From: Lepturacanthus savala
Lineage: Eukaryota; Chordata; Actinopteri; Scombriformes; Trichiuridae
Assembly: GCA_030544235.1 (NCBI GenBank)
Contig: CM060470.1
Coordinates: 19,966,356-20,030,355, forward strand
Direction: 5' to 3'
DNA: 64,000 bases
Below, one piece after another: positions 1-13,672 of the stretch. The position numbers and the translations under genes were made by a program. A model generated the notes under the pieces. That model saw only the letters and a program-made list of their open reading frames with translations, did no database searches and had not been told where the DNA came from. Position 1 is the first letter of the stretch. Each line of letters opens with the position of its first letter.

Positions 1-80
1 TTTTCAAGAAAACTAAATGGAAAGGACAGTAGTGGTGTCAGCCTTGGTTTAATATAAATGTTACCTTCTCTGACTTCCAG

Positions 81-277
81 GTATTGCGTGGAGAAGAAGG
101 AGAAACTTGGAACTCGCTGGGTGAAGTGTGGCAACACTTCAAGTAATGACTGTAAATACAGAGTAACAGACATCATTGAGGGAACAGAGGTTCAGTTCCA
201 GGTCCGCGCTGAGAACGAGGCCGGTGTCGGACATCCAAGCGAACCCACTGAGATCCTCTGCATTGAAGATCCAACAG
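81..277 (+). CDS. ttn: ttn exon 1 of window: Fn3 C-terminal half (D1, position 3)
   Basis: Acceptor cttccag precedes YCVEKKEKLG; the exon ends IEDPT before a weak gtctta donor. It enters in phase 2, so the first half of this Fn3 is in an exon left of the window. The Fn3 F-strand signature FQVRAENEAGVG is present. Confidence 0.88.
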
Positions 278-3200
278 GTCTTAAATCTGGCATCGGATAA
301 AGAAATTTCTCCATTAATGACTATTAAATGACAGTAATTATTTATAGAGGAAACTGAAAATCGTCTGTCCCATTCTCTCCAGGTGTACCATCTCCACCCC
401 TGGAGCTGCGGGTGACTGGAGCCAGCAGGGAGTTTCTGGCCATCGCCTGGAAACCTCCGCAGAGGGACGGCGGCTCCCCTGTCAGCGGCTACCACATTGA
501 GATGTGTGAGGCTGGTACAGAGAAATGGATGAGAGTCAACTCCCGTCCAGTCAAGGAGCTGAAGTACACTATAGATGAGGGAATTATCCCAGAGAAGGAG
601 TACATCCTGAGAGTGAGGGCCATCAACTCTGCCGGAGTCAGCGAGCCGTCTGACATCTCTGACAACGTCTTCGCCAAAGAGTCAGACTGTAAGAACGTCG
701 GCTGGACTCACTGATGCCACATTAGCGAAAACTCATTTATTTGACGGCTGTTGTTTTCTGTGTTTCCAGGCGCTCCATCACTGGAGTTCCAGACTCTGGA
801 CCTGGTTGTCGTGGAAACAGAGAAGATGCACATCCCAGTTCCCTTCAAAGCCGTCCCCTCACCCAGAATCACCTGGCACAAAGACGGCAAGGAGCTAAAG
901 GCCGACGAACGTCTCACATTCAGGTCGAAGATCTGTCCTTTTCAGACTGAATTTATTCAGATCAGATCTGAACTAGAAATAAAAACTCAAAGACAATCAT
1001 ATCACTCTGCTTTGTTTATAATATTTCAATTCAATCAGACATTAACCATATGCACCGTTATTTCCTTTTTTTTTTACCATGAAATGTAAAAACAAATAAA
1101 AACGGAGATAAATATTAGTAAATCTATTCATTATCAGAAATGAAATCTGTCAATGTGTCAATGTGAACAGCAGTGTCTGATGGGATTGTTTGTGCTCCAC
1201 AGGAAGGACTATACTTCCTGTCACGTGGAGGTGGAGAGCAGTGTTCATCCTGATGCAGGACAGTACAAAGTCACTCTGGAGAACAAACTGGGAGCTGCCA
1301 GTGGCACTATCAACGTCAAAGTCATTGGTACTCAAACTAATTCACATTCATAGAACTCACTAAACTTTTTTTTCTTCTAAACCTCTCTGACATTTCTCTG
1401 TGAGGTTTGTTCCAAAAAAGTTTTTTAACATCAAAAACTCTTTTTTTCTCTGTTTATGGGCGAGTTTCATTCACAGAAACAAAGAAAGGAAAGATGAATC
1501 AATAACCATGGTTATTTAGACCCTAAAAAAAGACGTTGTGCTTTGTAACAAATATAAAGAGGTCATGTGACAGTAATAGATATATTAGAAGAGAAAATAT
1601 TTCAGCTACAGTAGGTGTTAGGGTTATTTATAATGTTATTATTATTTAAGCTGTATTCATGAATGTAATCTCAAACTTAAAATTTATTTAAAAATGGTAT
1701 TCAGGTCAAATGAGATTTTTTTTCCTGCTGTAAGCAAAGTCAGACCCTGGACTCTACAGCTCGAAACTCGTCAATTTTCGTTCACACCTCAAAGAAATTC
1801 TAAGAAAATTGAATATAAGGACAATTGAGCTTTTAAGAGTGCTTCTTGTAATAGGCCCTTTGTGTTTGACCTCTCAGCAGTTGATGTTTTTATTATTAAC
1901 ACATCTCTGTGTCTCTGTCTTTAGGTCTTCCCGGTCCCTGTAAGGAAATTGTGGCCTCAGAGATCACCAAGAACTCCTGTAAAGTGTCCTGGGATCCTCC
2001 TAATTATGACGGCGGCAGCCCGATTCTTCACTACGTCCTACAGGTTGGGGACAGTAGCATATTTTTATTGATGGTGGTTTTAAATATTTATTTAATGATG
2101 TTGCTGACGTTTATTTAGATTTCTAATTGCTCATGTCGTTCTTCACCCTCAGCGGCGTGAGGCTGGCAGGAGGACGTACGTCAACATGATGTCTGGGGAG
2201 AACAAGGTGAGCTGGGTAGTCAAAGACTTGATCCCTAATGGAGAGTACTACTTCAGAGTCCAGGCTAAGAACAAGATCGGAGGAGGAGAATTCATTGAGC
2301 TCCGCAACCCAGTCATTGCTGAGGACTCCAAACGTAAGATGACACTGTGATACTTAATGTATTGTAAGATGTATGATGGATTTATTTAAAAATGAAAAAT
2401 AAGCTTCTTTTGATTAGTCTTCAATTAATGTGTCTAGGAAATTATATTTCTGCATTAACTGTATTTGTTTCCTGTCCCTTTCCAGACGCCCCTGACCCAC
2501 CAGTGGATGTGGAGACCCATAACCCCACATCCAGTACCATCACACTGACCTGGAAGCCTCCAATGTACGATGGCGGCTCCAAGATCATGGGCTACATCCT
2601 GGAGCGACAGCTGAAGGGCGAGGACAAGTGGGAGAGGTGCAACGACTTCCTGGTGCCCGTCCTGTCCTACACTGTTAGGGGGCTGAATGAGGGCAAGAGC
2701 TACGCCTTCAGGGTCAGAGCTGAAAACTCAGCAGGGATCAGCGAGCCATCTCGTGGCACACTGTTTGTCAAGGCGTCAGATGCTGTTGGTGAGGACAAAC
2801 ACCCGCTCCTGGCAACAAGAAAACCGTTATCTACTTCCTGTCACATTTTCGGATGAACTTTGTGTTAATTTTTTTGTGTTCTTTTTCAGATCCTCCAAAA
2901 GTATTCCTGAGCGGCAGCCTACAGTCCGGCCTGTGTGTAAAGCGAGGCTATGAGATCGTCCTCAACGCCAACATCTCCGGCTCACCGTACCCACAGATCA
3001 CATGGTACTGGAATAACCAGGTGATCCGGCCCGAGGCGCTCCGCAAGAGGCCTGAAAAACCCCTGAAGAAGAAGGTGGAGAAGAAGGAAGAGGAGAAGAA
3101 GGAAGAAAAGAAGGAAGAGGAGAAGAAGGAGGAGAAGAAAGAGGAGGAGAAGAAGGAGGAGGAGAAGAAGGAGGAGGAGAAGAAGGAGGAGGCAGCAGCA

Positions 3201-4598
3201 GAGCCAGAGGTGGAGGAGACCGACTACCCGACTTTGAATGAGCGACTAACCATTGACAATACCCGCAGGGGCGAGTCCACCGCTATAATCAAGGACTCCA
3301 CCCGCATGGACCACGGCATCTACATGGTGAAGGTGGAGAATGACCACGGCATCGCCTCCGCTTCCTGCGAGGTCAACGTGCTCGGTAGGAACTTAACTCT
3401 GTTCTTTTTCTATTCAGATCTATTTTATTACATTTAACTTTATAATAATGTAGGTAGGGATTTAGTTTAGTATTTTTAACATATTTATCTATGATTTGTA
3501 AAAACAGGATGGCAATGATTTGAAAGCAGATCTAATATCATTGAGAGATTATTAGAATCTGAAAATTAGTAAATAAGATACTTAAAATAAAGAATAAAAA
3601 AAATGATGGAAATCTGTTAGTACTTTAACAATCTAGATGTATTCTACAGATGAGCCATCCGGTAGTGGACTGACCAACAGGCCAACTCCATTTCCATCTC
3701 TGAAGAAACAAAAAACAAACAGCAAACAAACAAACAAAAAACGACAACTAATTAGAAAAAAATGTTTTTTTCTCAGTTGGTTAATTCAATCAGTGAAAGT
3801 GAAATGTCAGAGGCTAAAACCATCATCTCACCTATTCCCCAGACACTCCTGGGCCTCCGGTGAACTTCCGATTCGAGGAGGTGAGGAAGAACTCTGTGAT
3901 CTGTAAGTGGGATCCTCCGCTGGATGACGGCGGCAGTGAGATCTTGAACTACACATTGGAGAAGAAGGACAACTCCAAGTTGGAGATCGGCTGGAGCAGC
4001 GTCACTACCACCCTGAGAGGATGCCGCTACTTGGTGCCTAAACTTCTGGAGAAGAAGGAGTATATCTTCAGGGCCGTAGCCGAGAACAAGTTCGGACCTG
4101 GTCCAGCCTGTGTCTCCAAACCACTCATTGCCAAGAATCCCTTTGGTATGATTATTAGAAACTAAATTAGAATTATTATCCAAAATAATACTTAGTTTGG
4201 AGTATTAGTTGTTTTGCTTTTTGAAATTGAAATGAAATATGTTGTTTCCCTAGAAGTAAGAGTAAGTATTAAGAAACTGTTTGTTTATTCAAAATGATTC
4301 TAATTACATACAGGTGCATCTCAAATAATTAGTATATTGTGAAAAACTTCAATATTTTTGTCAGTCATTTCAGAAAGTGAAACTCATATATTATATAGAT
4401 TTATTACACATGGAGTAAAATGTTTCAAGTCTTTATTTCTTGTAATTTTGTGGATTATAGTTTACAGATAATGAAAACTCTGAAACTTTTGATGATATTC
4501 TAATTATTTGAGATGCACCTGTACAATTCAATGGGTTGAACTCCCATGTGTGTCTTTAATATTTAATATATAACTTATAGGCATAAAATATTAAATAT

Positions 4599-4634
<36 letters not shown>

Positions 4635-5492
4635 AATATATTAAATATATATAATATAATATTATTAAAATATTTAATATATATTTGAACCTGAAGACAA
4701 AACAGCTTGAATCAAGCACGACTCAGTTTCACATCCCATCCCTCCCGTCTCCTTAGACCCTCCCGAGGCTCCTGAAAAGCCAGAGATCGATGACATTACG
4801 GCCAACAGCATGCTGGTCACCTGGAACGAGCCAAACGACAACGGCAGCCCCATCTTGGGCTACTGGGTGGAACGCCGTGAGACCACTAGCTCTCACTGGG
4901 TTCGTGTAAACAGGTGAGGAAATGCATCAATGCCTGTTTTCATTCTGCCTTCGGTTCATTTATATTGGCTGATTTATTCAGGAATATGTTGAGGTGTTAC
5001 TTCAGGGAAAATCTGTTTTTCATTTGGTCTGAATATTCTCTGGTTTTCTGGTCTACAGAAATATCATCACTGACACTGAGCTGAACGTTGAAGGTCTTCT
5101 GGATGGACTAACTTACATCTTCAGGGTGGCAGCTGAAAACCAGGCCGGGCCCGGAAAGTTTAGTGTCCCCTCTGAACCCAAGACAGCTCAGGCCCCAATC
5201 TGTACGTAAACAAGCATTTTCTGTCTGTATGACCTTCATGTTTTTCACCTGGGACACACTAGGCTCATGAAGAACCACCATAAGAGTCATGAACAGGAAC
5301 TTCTCTTTATGGAAACCTTTCTCAGAATTAACATGTGCAATCTGTTTGTCTGTGACCCTGCAGTGCCTCCTGGGCCTCCAGTCGCCCGAGTGGTGTCAAC
5401 CACCGACCACTCCATCGACGTGGAGTGGGACCCGCCTGTCGACAATGGTGGCGGAGAGATCCTGGGATATCATGTGGATAAGGTTAGATCAC

Positions 5493-5539
<47 letters not shown>

Positions 5540-8500
5540 GTCTATCTGTCTGTCTGTCTGTCTGTCTGTCTATTTGTCTGTCTATTTGTCTGTCTATCTG
5601 TCTATTTGTCTATCTGTCTGTCTCTAGCTGTCTCTTTCTTAGCTTCATATCAGTATGCCCTTTAAAGTTTCATACTCAAGACACAGAAACATGTCTAGAA
5701 AAATCTCCCTGCAGCAACGCAGACTGATGTTTTTCTTCAATGTTCTTCAGGCCATGGCTGGTACAAAAGACTGGTCCAGGTCAACTGAGCGTCCCTGGAA
5801 GAACCGAGCGTTTACCGTCTATGGAGTCCGTGAGGGAGCCAAATACCTGGTCAGAGTCATCGCATGCAATGCTGCCGGAGAGGGAACACCAGGATTCACT
5901 GAGGCTGTGTTCGTGAGGAATCCTGCAGGTCAGCCTGCAAAAAATCAAATCATCTGCATCAATCCTATGCAAAGAATTAATGTCATCTGATCTCTTGTTG
6001 ATATAAACCATATAACTTGATTCTGCAGAGGTGCCTGTGATCGAGATGGACTTGGCCATCAAGAGCGGTGTGATCATCAGAGCAGGAGAGACGCTCTTAC
6101 TACCTGCCACAGTCACTGGTAAACCCTACCCAGCCATTTCATGGACGATTGAGGACAAAAAACCTGATAAAGACCATGTGGAGATCCTCACGGAGGGCAA
6201 CAACAGCATTGTTTCAATCAAGAACATCCAGAGAAAGGACTGCGGCAAATACCAGATTTCTGCCTGCAACCCCAGTGGCATCAAAAACGCCTCCACCAGA
6301 GTGGAGGTCATGGGTGAGTAGATGTGCAAGAAGACTGAGTGATGAAAATCAACGGCAAAACTGCCAAAAAAAATTAATAGATACTATGACCAACAACAAA
6401 CATCAAAATAAACATGTTGTTCTCTCAACAGACGTTCCTGGACCTGTCACAGACCTGAAACCAGTGGTCGTCACCCGCAAGATGATTTTCTTGAACTGGG
6501 ATGACCCCGAGGACGATGGAGGCAGTGACCTCACTGGCTTTATCGTGGAGCGCAAAGACGCTAAGATGCACACATGGAGGCAGCCGGTCGAAACCGCCTC
6601 GTCCAAGTGCGAGTGCGTGGGCATCATGGAAGGTCAGGAATACATGTTCCGTGTCATTGCCAAGAACAAGTATGGTATGGGTCCACCCGTCGAGCTGGGA
6701 CCCATCCTGGCTGTGGATCCACAGGGTGAGTCCTGGAATCACTTGATTCTCTGAACTGACCAATACATCAGTGTTTAAGAGACATTTTATACATTTTATT
6801 GCAAAAAATAACTGTTGGTTTACCTGTTCCACAGGACCACCATCATACCCTGAGAAGTTCCACTACACTGAACGCACAAAGAACTCAATCACTCTGACCT
6901 GGAAGCCACCACGCAATGACGGAGGCAGCCCTGTCATCGGATACACTGTGGAGAAGAAGAAATCGAACGAACAGGCCTTCGAGCCCTGCAACACGGTGCT
7001 CTGCCCCGATATGACCATGACAGTGGAAGGACTGGAAGAGGACTGGATGTATGAGTTCAGGATCAAGTGTGCCAACCTGATTGGAGAGAGTGAGCCGTCC
7101 ATCCCGTTCACTGTGGTCATCCAGGACGACGAAGGTGAGTGATAATAACAGTGGTAAAAACAGTGCGAGTAAAAAAAAAAGAGAGTGAGATTGTGGCAAA
7201 TTGTGTTCAGTAGGTGAAGGTTTACCTAATGTCTATAGGTAGAATGTTCCACAATCTCTGTGCAGCACAACGGACATTCAGTCTACTCACAGACACATAG
7301 TTAACAAGAGAGTTGCAGTTAGAGCTTTGTATACAAGTAGAAGAAACTTAAAATCAATAATAAAAGCCTGTTTATAAAAGCCAGTTTAGATCATGACCAT
7401 ACACAGGTATTTGTGAAGTCTCCCTGTTTGCAAAATATTCCTGTTTTTTCTAAAGGTTTTCACCTCAGGAATTTCTCCAGTGATGTTGTTTTGGAGTTTT
7501 TCTGATCCAGTTTGTTCCTGTCTTGTCCCTCCCAGTGGCCCCGGAGGTCCACATGTTGAAGCATTTCAAGGGCGACTCCATTGTTGTGAAGAAGGGCGAG
7601 CACATTGAGATCCCCGCTGACATCCTCGGCCTCCCCATCCCCAAGGTCGAGTGGTCCAAGGACGATGTGGTGATCCCGGAGCCGACCGAGACTCTGTTGA
7701 TGGAGACGGTCGTGACTGGCAGGATGAACTGCAAGACCATATTATCCATCCCACAGGCCAACAGGAGGGACAACGGCTGCTACACTGTCACTGCCTCCAA
7801 CAACATGGGCTCAGCCAAGCACAGCATCACTGTCCTGGTGCTGGGTGAGTTTATCCAACAGGATATTTACTCTAGTCTGTGACAACTAAAGAATAATAAT
7901 GGCTTCCTAACTGAATCTCTGCTCTCTTCAGACCGGCCACTTCCTCCGAGGAACATCAGAGTCTCCAATATCAAGGCAGTGTCTTGCTATCTCCAGTGGG
8001 ATCCACCGCTGGACAATGGCGGCAGCGAGCTGACCAACTACATTGTTGAGAAGAAAGATGTGATAACAGAAGAGCCAGAGCTGGAAGAGGGAGAGCAAGC
8101 TCCACCTGAGCCACAATGGACAGAAGTTACCAACAGCATTATTGAAAAGAAATATGGAGTAAGATATAGTTACAATAATAATAATAATACAGTTCTTGTA
8201 GGCTTTTAGGCCTTATTTGATGTCACATCGTCTTTCTCTTGCAGGTGTGGAACCTGGAGACAAACAAGACATACCTGTTCCGAGTACGAGCTGAGAACCG
8301 CTATGGTAAATCTGACCCCTGCACAACAGAGGAAGTCCTGATCACAGACCCCATGGGCCTTCCTGGCCCACCAGAGAATCCTAAAATTACTGAGTACTCC
8401 AAGACCTCCATGACCCTGACCTGGGAGCCTCCCAGAGAAACTGGCGGCTCTATGATTATTGGCTATTGGCTGGAGAAGAGGGAGAAAGGCACCAGCTACT

Positions 8501-11500
8501 GGGCCAAAGTCAACAAGATGCCAGTCACCAAGCGGGGAATGAAAGGCTGGGAGTATCAGGTGAGTGTTTAGTGCTTCATTTTAATATTACAAATGAATGA
8601 ATATTTAATTTTAAGTGGAAAATAAAAACACAGCACTTAAACATATCAAAATTAGAACCACCATCCAAACCCTTGTCACAAATTTTTGAACGTTAAGTGG
8701 ATGAGTCACAAAAAAAAGTGATTGTTCATTACTTGGTCCTGGTTCTTAAAACAATCTTTGTTTTGCAGGTGACTCGTCTGATTGAAGGAATGGAGTATGA
8801 GTTCAGGGTTGCTGCCTGCAATTCGGCAGGAACTGGGCCATTCAGTGGACCATCTGACTCTGCCTTTGCTGTCGACCCTCTGAGTGAGTGAAAATAAATC
8901 CCTGGAAACCTGGGCAGTCCAACTCAGTTTAGTTTATGAGCCACATTCAGCAAAATTGATCTCAAGTGGGCTATACCAGTAAAAACAAAACGTATAAACA
9001 ACAACATCTACAAATTTCTGCCCTTCTTTTTATGTAAAGAAATACATTATGGATATTTGCACAATTAATTAACAAAACACGGGAGATGACATAAGAAAAA
9101 AAGGTGTAAATTCAACAATATGTCTCCGTTATTTGATATTCAGACCCTTTTTGCGGGCCAGATCTGGCCCCCAGGCCACATGTTTGACACCCACGCTGTA
9201 AACTCTAAACAATTTCAGTTCAATTGTAGTCCACTAAATCTGTGACAAATCAGATATCTTCTTTATATTGTGGTAAATGGTGAATACTGTGTTTATTCCA
9301 GCTCCACCTGGTATGCCTGCTGCTCCCGAGGTGGCTGATAAGACTAAACACAGTGTCACACTGGCCTGGAAGCCACCAGAGAAGGACGGAGGAAGTCCCA
9401 TCAAGGGCTACATCGTCCAGATCCAAGATGAAGGTACCTCAGAGTGGGTGAGGGTCAATGACCCGGAGAACCTGCACCCCACCACTGAGTTTACAATGAC
9501 CGGCCTCCGCGAACTCAAGCGCTTCCGCTTCAGGATTATTGCAGTCAACGACATTGGCGAGTCCGACCCCAGCCCACGTACCGGCGAGGTTGTGATTGAA
9601 GACATCAAACGTAAGTCCTCATTGAAAATAAAAACATGACGAAAGGCTCTCAGTCCATCACTTATGGTTTCACTTTTATTTCTCCTCAAACAGTTCCACC
9701 TTCCATCAGTATCGATGTGCAGGCTGATGACCTGCTTTGTATCCGTGCTGGAGATCCAATCAGGATTCCTGCCACCATCAAGGGCCGCCCAGCTCCCAAG
9801 GTCACCTGGGATTTCACAGGCAAAGCCAAGTCGCACAAAAAGAACAAACTGCATACGCTGCCCGTGGACTCTGAGGTGAGAGCCAACACTTCTTTTCTTT
9901 ATGTTTCCAGTTAAATCTCAGAAAAACTATCAAGGATAAATATGTCAATGATGTATTAAATATGATATGCTACAATTCATATTTTTTACTGCATATTTTA
10001 GTCTAATTTTGTTTTTTTATTCAGGTTGAGTCCACAGACACTACATCCATTGTGACGATCCCTGTGAGTCTGAGAAGCCACTCTGGACGCTACACCATCA
10101 CTGCCAAAAACAAGTCCGGACAGAAACACGTCAACGTCAGAGTTAATGTTCTTGGTATGACTTTGCTGTTTGTATAGAAATTGTCTCTAAGCGAAACTGG
10201 GCGATCCCAGTACCAGAGTGCTGGTGTGTTTGTTTAATTGACTGTATTCATCCTGGGTTTAGATGTCCCCGGGCCTCCGAAGGATCTGAAGGTGACGGAC
10301 ATCACTCGGGCCACAATGAGGTTGATCTGGAAACTGCCCGACAATGACGGAGGAGAGAGAATCAAGAGCTACTTCATCGAGAAGAAGTGTGTTACTGACA
10401 AGGCCTGGACCACGGTAAACATTCACACCAAGTTATTCAAGTTTTTTAAACAAGGTTTTTTTTATGATTCCATTCTATTATAAACTTTGTTTTAATACAC
10501 CAATTTATCAAGTTTATTCAAGGTATTTTTTGCTTAAGAAAACATCTTTGTGGTCATTGTTATCAATTAATCTATGAACTGAATCCACATAACGCTGCAG
10601 TTTGTGATTAACTGAGGGATTGATTGGTTTGATACCAGGTGAATGCAGCCTGTGCCAGTCAGGCCTTTGTGGTTCCTGGGCTGCTGGAAGGACAGGACTA
10701 CCTCTTCAGAGTCCGAGCTGAGAACAGACTTGGATTCAGCCCCTTCACCATCACCACTGAACCTGCCCGGGCCCGAGACCCCATCTGTGAGGACACACTT
10801 CTTATTCTAACTGTAGAGCTTCAGCACTATTTCAAGGAATTATTCTGTTTCTAATGGTTATGTTCCTCCTCCTCAGACCCACCTGACCCCCCCACAAAGG
10901 TGAAGGTCAACCTGGTGACGAAGAACACTGTGACGCTGACCTGGGAACCTCCCAAAAACAATGGTGGCTCTCCTATCAAACATTACATCATTGAGCGTTT
11001 GAGCTGGGACACCAGTGGCAAAGAGAAGGAGACGTGGAAGCAGTGCAACAAGAGAGATGTGGAGGAGCTCACATTTATTGTGGAGGACCTGAAGGAGGTC
11101 GGTTCTTTAAAGGATTACACCATTCTCACTTTACTAGTTCCTGTTACTTACATTTTTTGTTCAGTTATAAGGCCTTTTTTATTTTACCTGTGTTCAGTAT
11201 TTTTTTTAAATATACCACAGTTCAAGATTATTCTTCAAAATAGAAACCAGAGGAACCCCACAACTAGTTGGATATTCAGCTAAAGAAAATAAGTGACACT
11301 CAAGTTGTTTAACTTGCTTTTATTGTGTCATAAAATGGCCTAAATACATTCAGACATATTCAACAAACAAACAAAAAGACACACCAGTCCAGATGTAATA
11401 ATAACAGGAGTTTGATTTTCTATGAATAGTCTGTATTTGTTAAAGACATTTTATCCTGACTGTGCTGTGTTTGATCTGCAGGGAGGAGAGTACGAGTTCA

Positions 11501-13608
11501 GAGTGAAAGCTGTGAATGCTGCCGGACCCAGCCGACCCTCCGCCACTGCTGGACCACTTTTCATCAAAGATCAGACCTGTCAGTCCCACAGCAAATAATG
11601 AATATTATTATATATAATATAAAAATTTACAGCAGAAATATACATGCTTACAACTTTTTACAAAAGCTGTTCACACTAGGTTTCTATGGATAATTTCCCC
11701 ATTCATGACAACTTTACAGGAAATGATTTTTATAACTCCCCTTTTACATTTTATTAATGCTTAAAAACAATTAAGGAGTTACCGCTTTGAGTGATGGCAG
11801 CAGTTTGTTGACTAATAGGTTTAGCTCCACACTGTTGTATAACTATTATAATATTAAGCTTCAAAACTTGAATTAACAAACCAACAGGTGACTTGAGGCT
11901 ATGTGCATTATTTATAGTCTATGATTTTAACTGACTTTGAGCTTCAGAAAGAACTTTGCACCGTTAGATGTGTGCTGCTGTTCAGTTTTGCACTGCTGAT
12001 TAGTTTCTCACTGATGTTTTCATGTAATGTTTCGTCTCTTCCTGCAGGTGCTCCTACCATCGAGATGCGTGAGGCCATGGAGGGTGAGGAAGGCTGCGAC
12101 ATCAGCGTTGTGGCGAAGGTGAGTGGCTGTCCATTCCCCACGCTCACCTGGAAGAAAGCTAGCGTGGCCAAACCCGAGGAGAAGGCCGACGTCAAGTACG
12201 ACCAGCACATCAACAAACTGGTGACGCATAACAAGTGCACACTGCTGATCCAGGAGGCCAGCAGGCATGACAGTGCCATCTACAGTCTCACCGCCAGCAA
12301 CAGCCTGGGCACAGTCACCAAGGACATCAAGCTCAGCGTGCTGGGTAAGAAACACAAACTTGAACTGATAATGGGAAAAATGTAAAGAAAATGTTGTTGT
12401 GGTCAGCCACCAGAGAATTAAAATTATGACTGATAATAGATAATAATATCTATTTTGATAATATGTCAAATCCCTCATCAACACCATGTGAATATGTTCC
12501 CTGCTGCTCCCTGCAGGACCCCCTGGCCCACCTGTTGGACCACTGAAGCTCACTGAGGTGTTTGCAGAGAGGATTGGCTTGGCCTGGAAACCTCCCCTTG
12601 ACGACGGTGGCTCAAAGATCACAAACTACGTTGTTGAGAAGCGTGAGGAAAACAGGAAGTCTTGGGTCCACGTCTCCAATGATCCCAAGGAGTGCGCCTT
12701 TGTGGTGACCCGGCTGACTGAGAACCACGAGTATGAGTTCAGAGTCATGGCTCAGAACAAGTTTGGAGTAGGACCGCCCATAGCCAGCGAGCCAGAAAAG
12801 GCCAGAAATCTCTTCAGTAAGTTTCATCCTTCAGTAGCTATTCAGTCTTTTCAGTTTTGTCCGGTCCAAAACTTTGTATTGAAACTTGAAACTGTAGTTA
12901 AGCAAAACATATATACAGAAAATATCCTTTAACTATTAAAAACTAAAACCTCACAGATGCCTTTACAGCTCAGTACTTCCTGATTCCTATAGCTGATGTA
13001 CTGATGATCGATGTCCTGTTCCCGTGCAGCTGTCCCGGGTCAATGTGAGAAACCCACAGTGTCGGACGTCAGTCTGGAGTTCATGAATGTCAGCTGGGAT
13101 GAGCCCAAGTATGATGGTGGCTCCTCCATCACTGGCTACATCATTGAGAAGAAGGAGACCACCTCCAAGCGCTGGACCCGTGTGAGCCGAGAACCAATCC
13201 GAGCGGTGCCGCTTGGCAACAACTGGGACGTCACCGGCCTGCTGGAGGGCTCCTCCTACCAGTTCAGGATCATTGCTGTGAATGCTGCCGGATGTGGCCT
13301 GCCCAGCCTGCCCTCCGACCCCGTGCTCTGCAGAGACCCCATGAGTAAGAGAGAGACATTGATCACTGTGTCAGAAAACAGCAGTTAGATAAAACTGGTA
13401 ATGGAGTACAAAGACGCACACATTACAGCTGTTCTCAGTACAGACGTAACTCAAGTTACTCAAACAGTAAACAGCCTGTGATTCATCCCATCAACTATAT
13501 CCTGTTCCGATATTATCATCATCAGCAGCATCATGGTGGCTCACATCTTCTTTAATTCACTGTTAACAACCTAAAACATGTTATTGTCTTCATTATATTG
13601 TCATTAAC

Positions 13609-13672
<64 letters not shown>

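Noticed and set aside
5289..5665. Frames with repeated YLSI residues
   Set aside because: Translation of the TCTA/TCTG repeat beyond the exon 12 donor.
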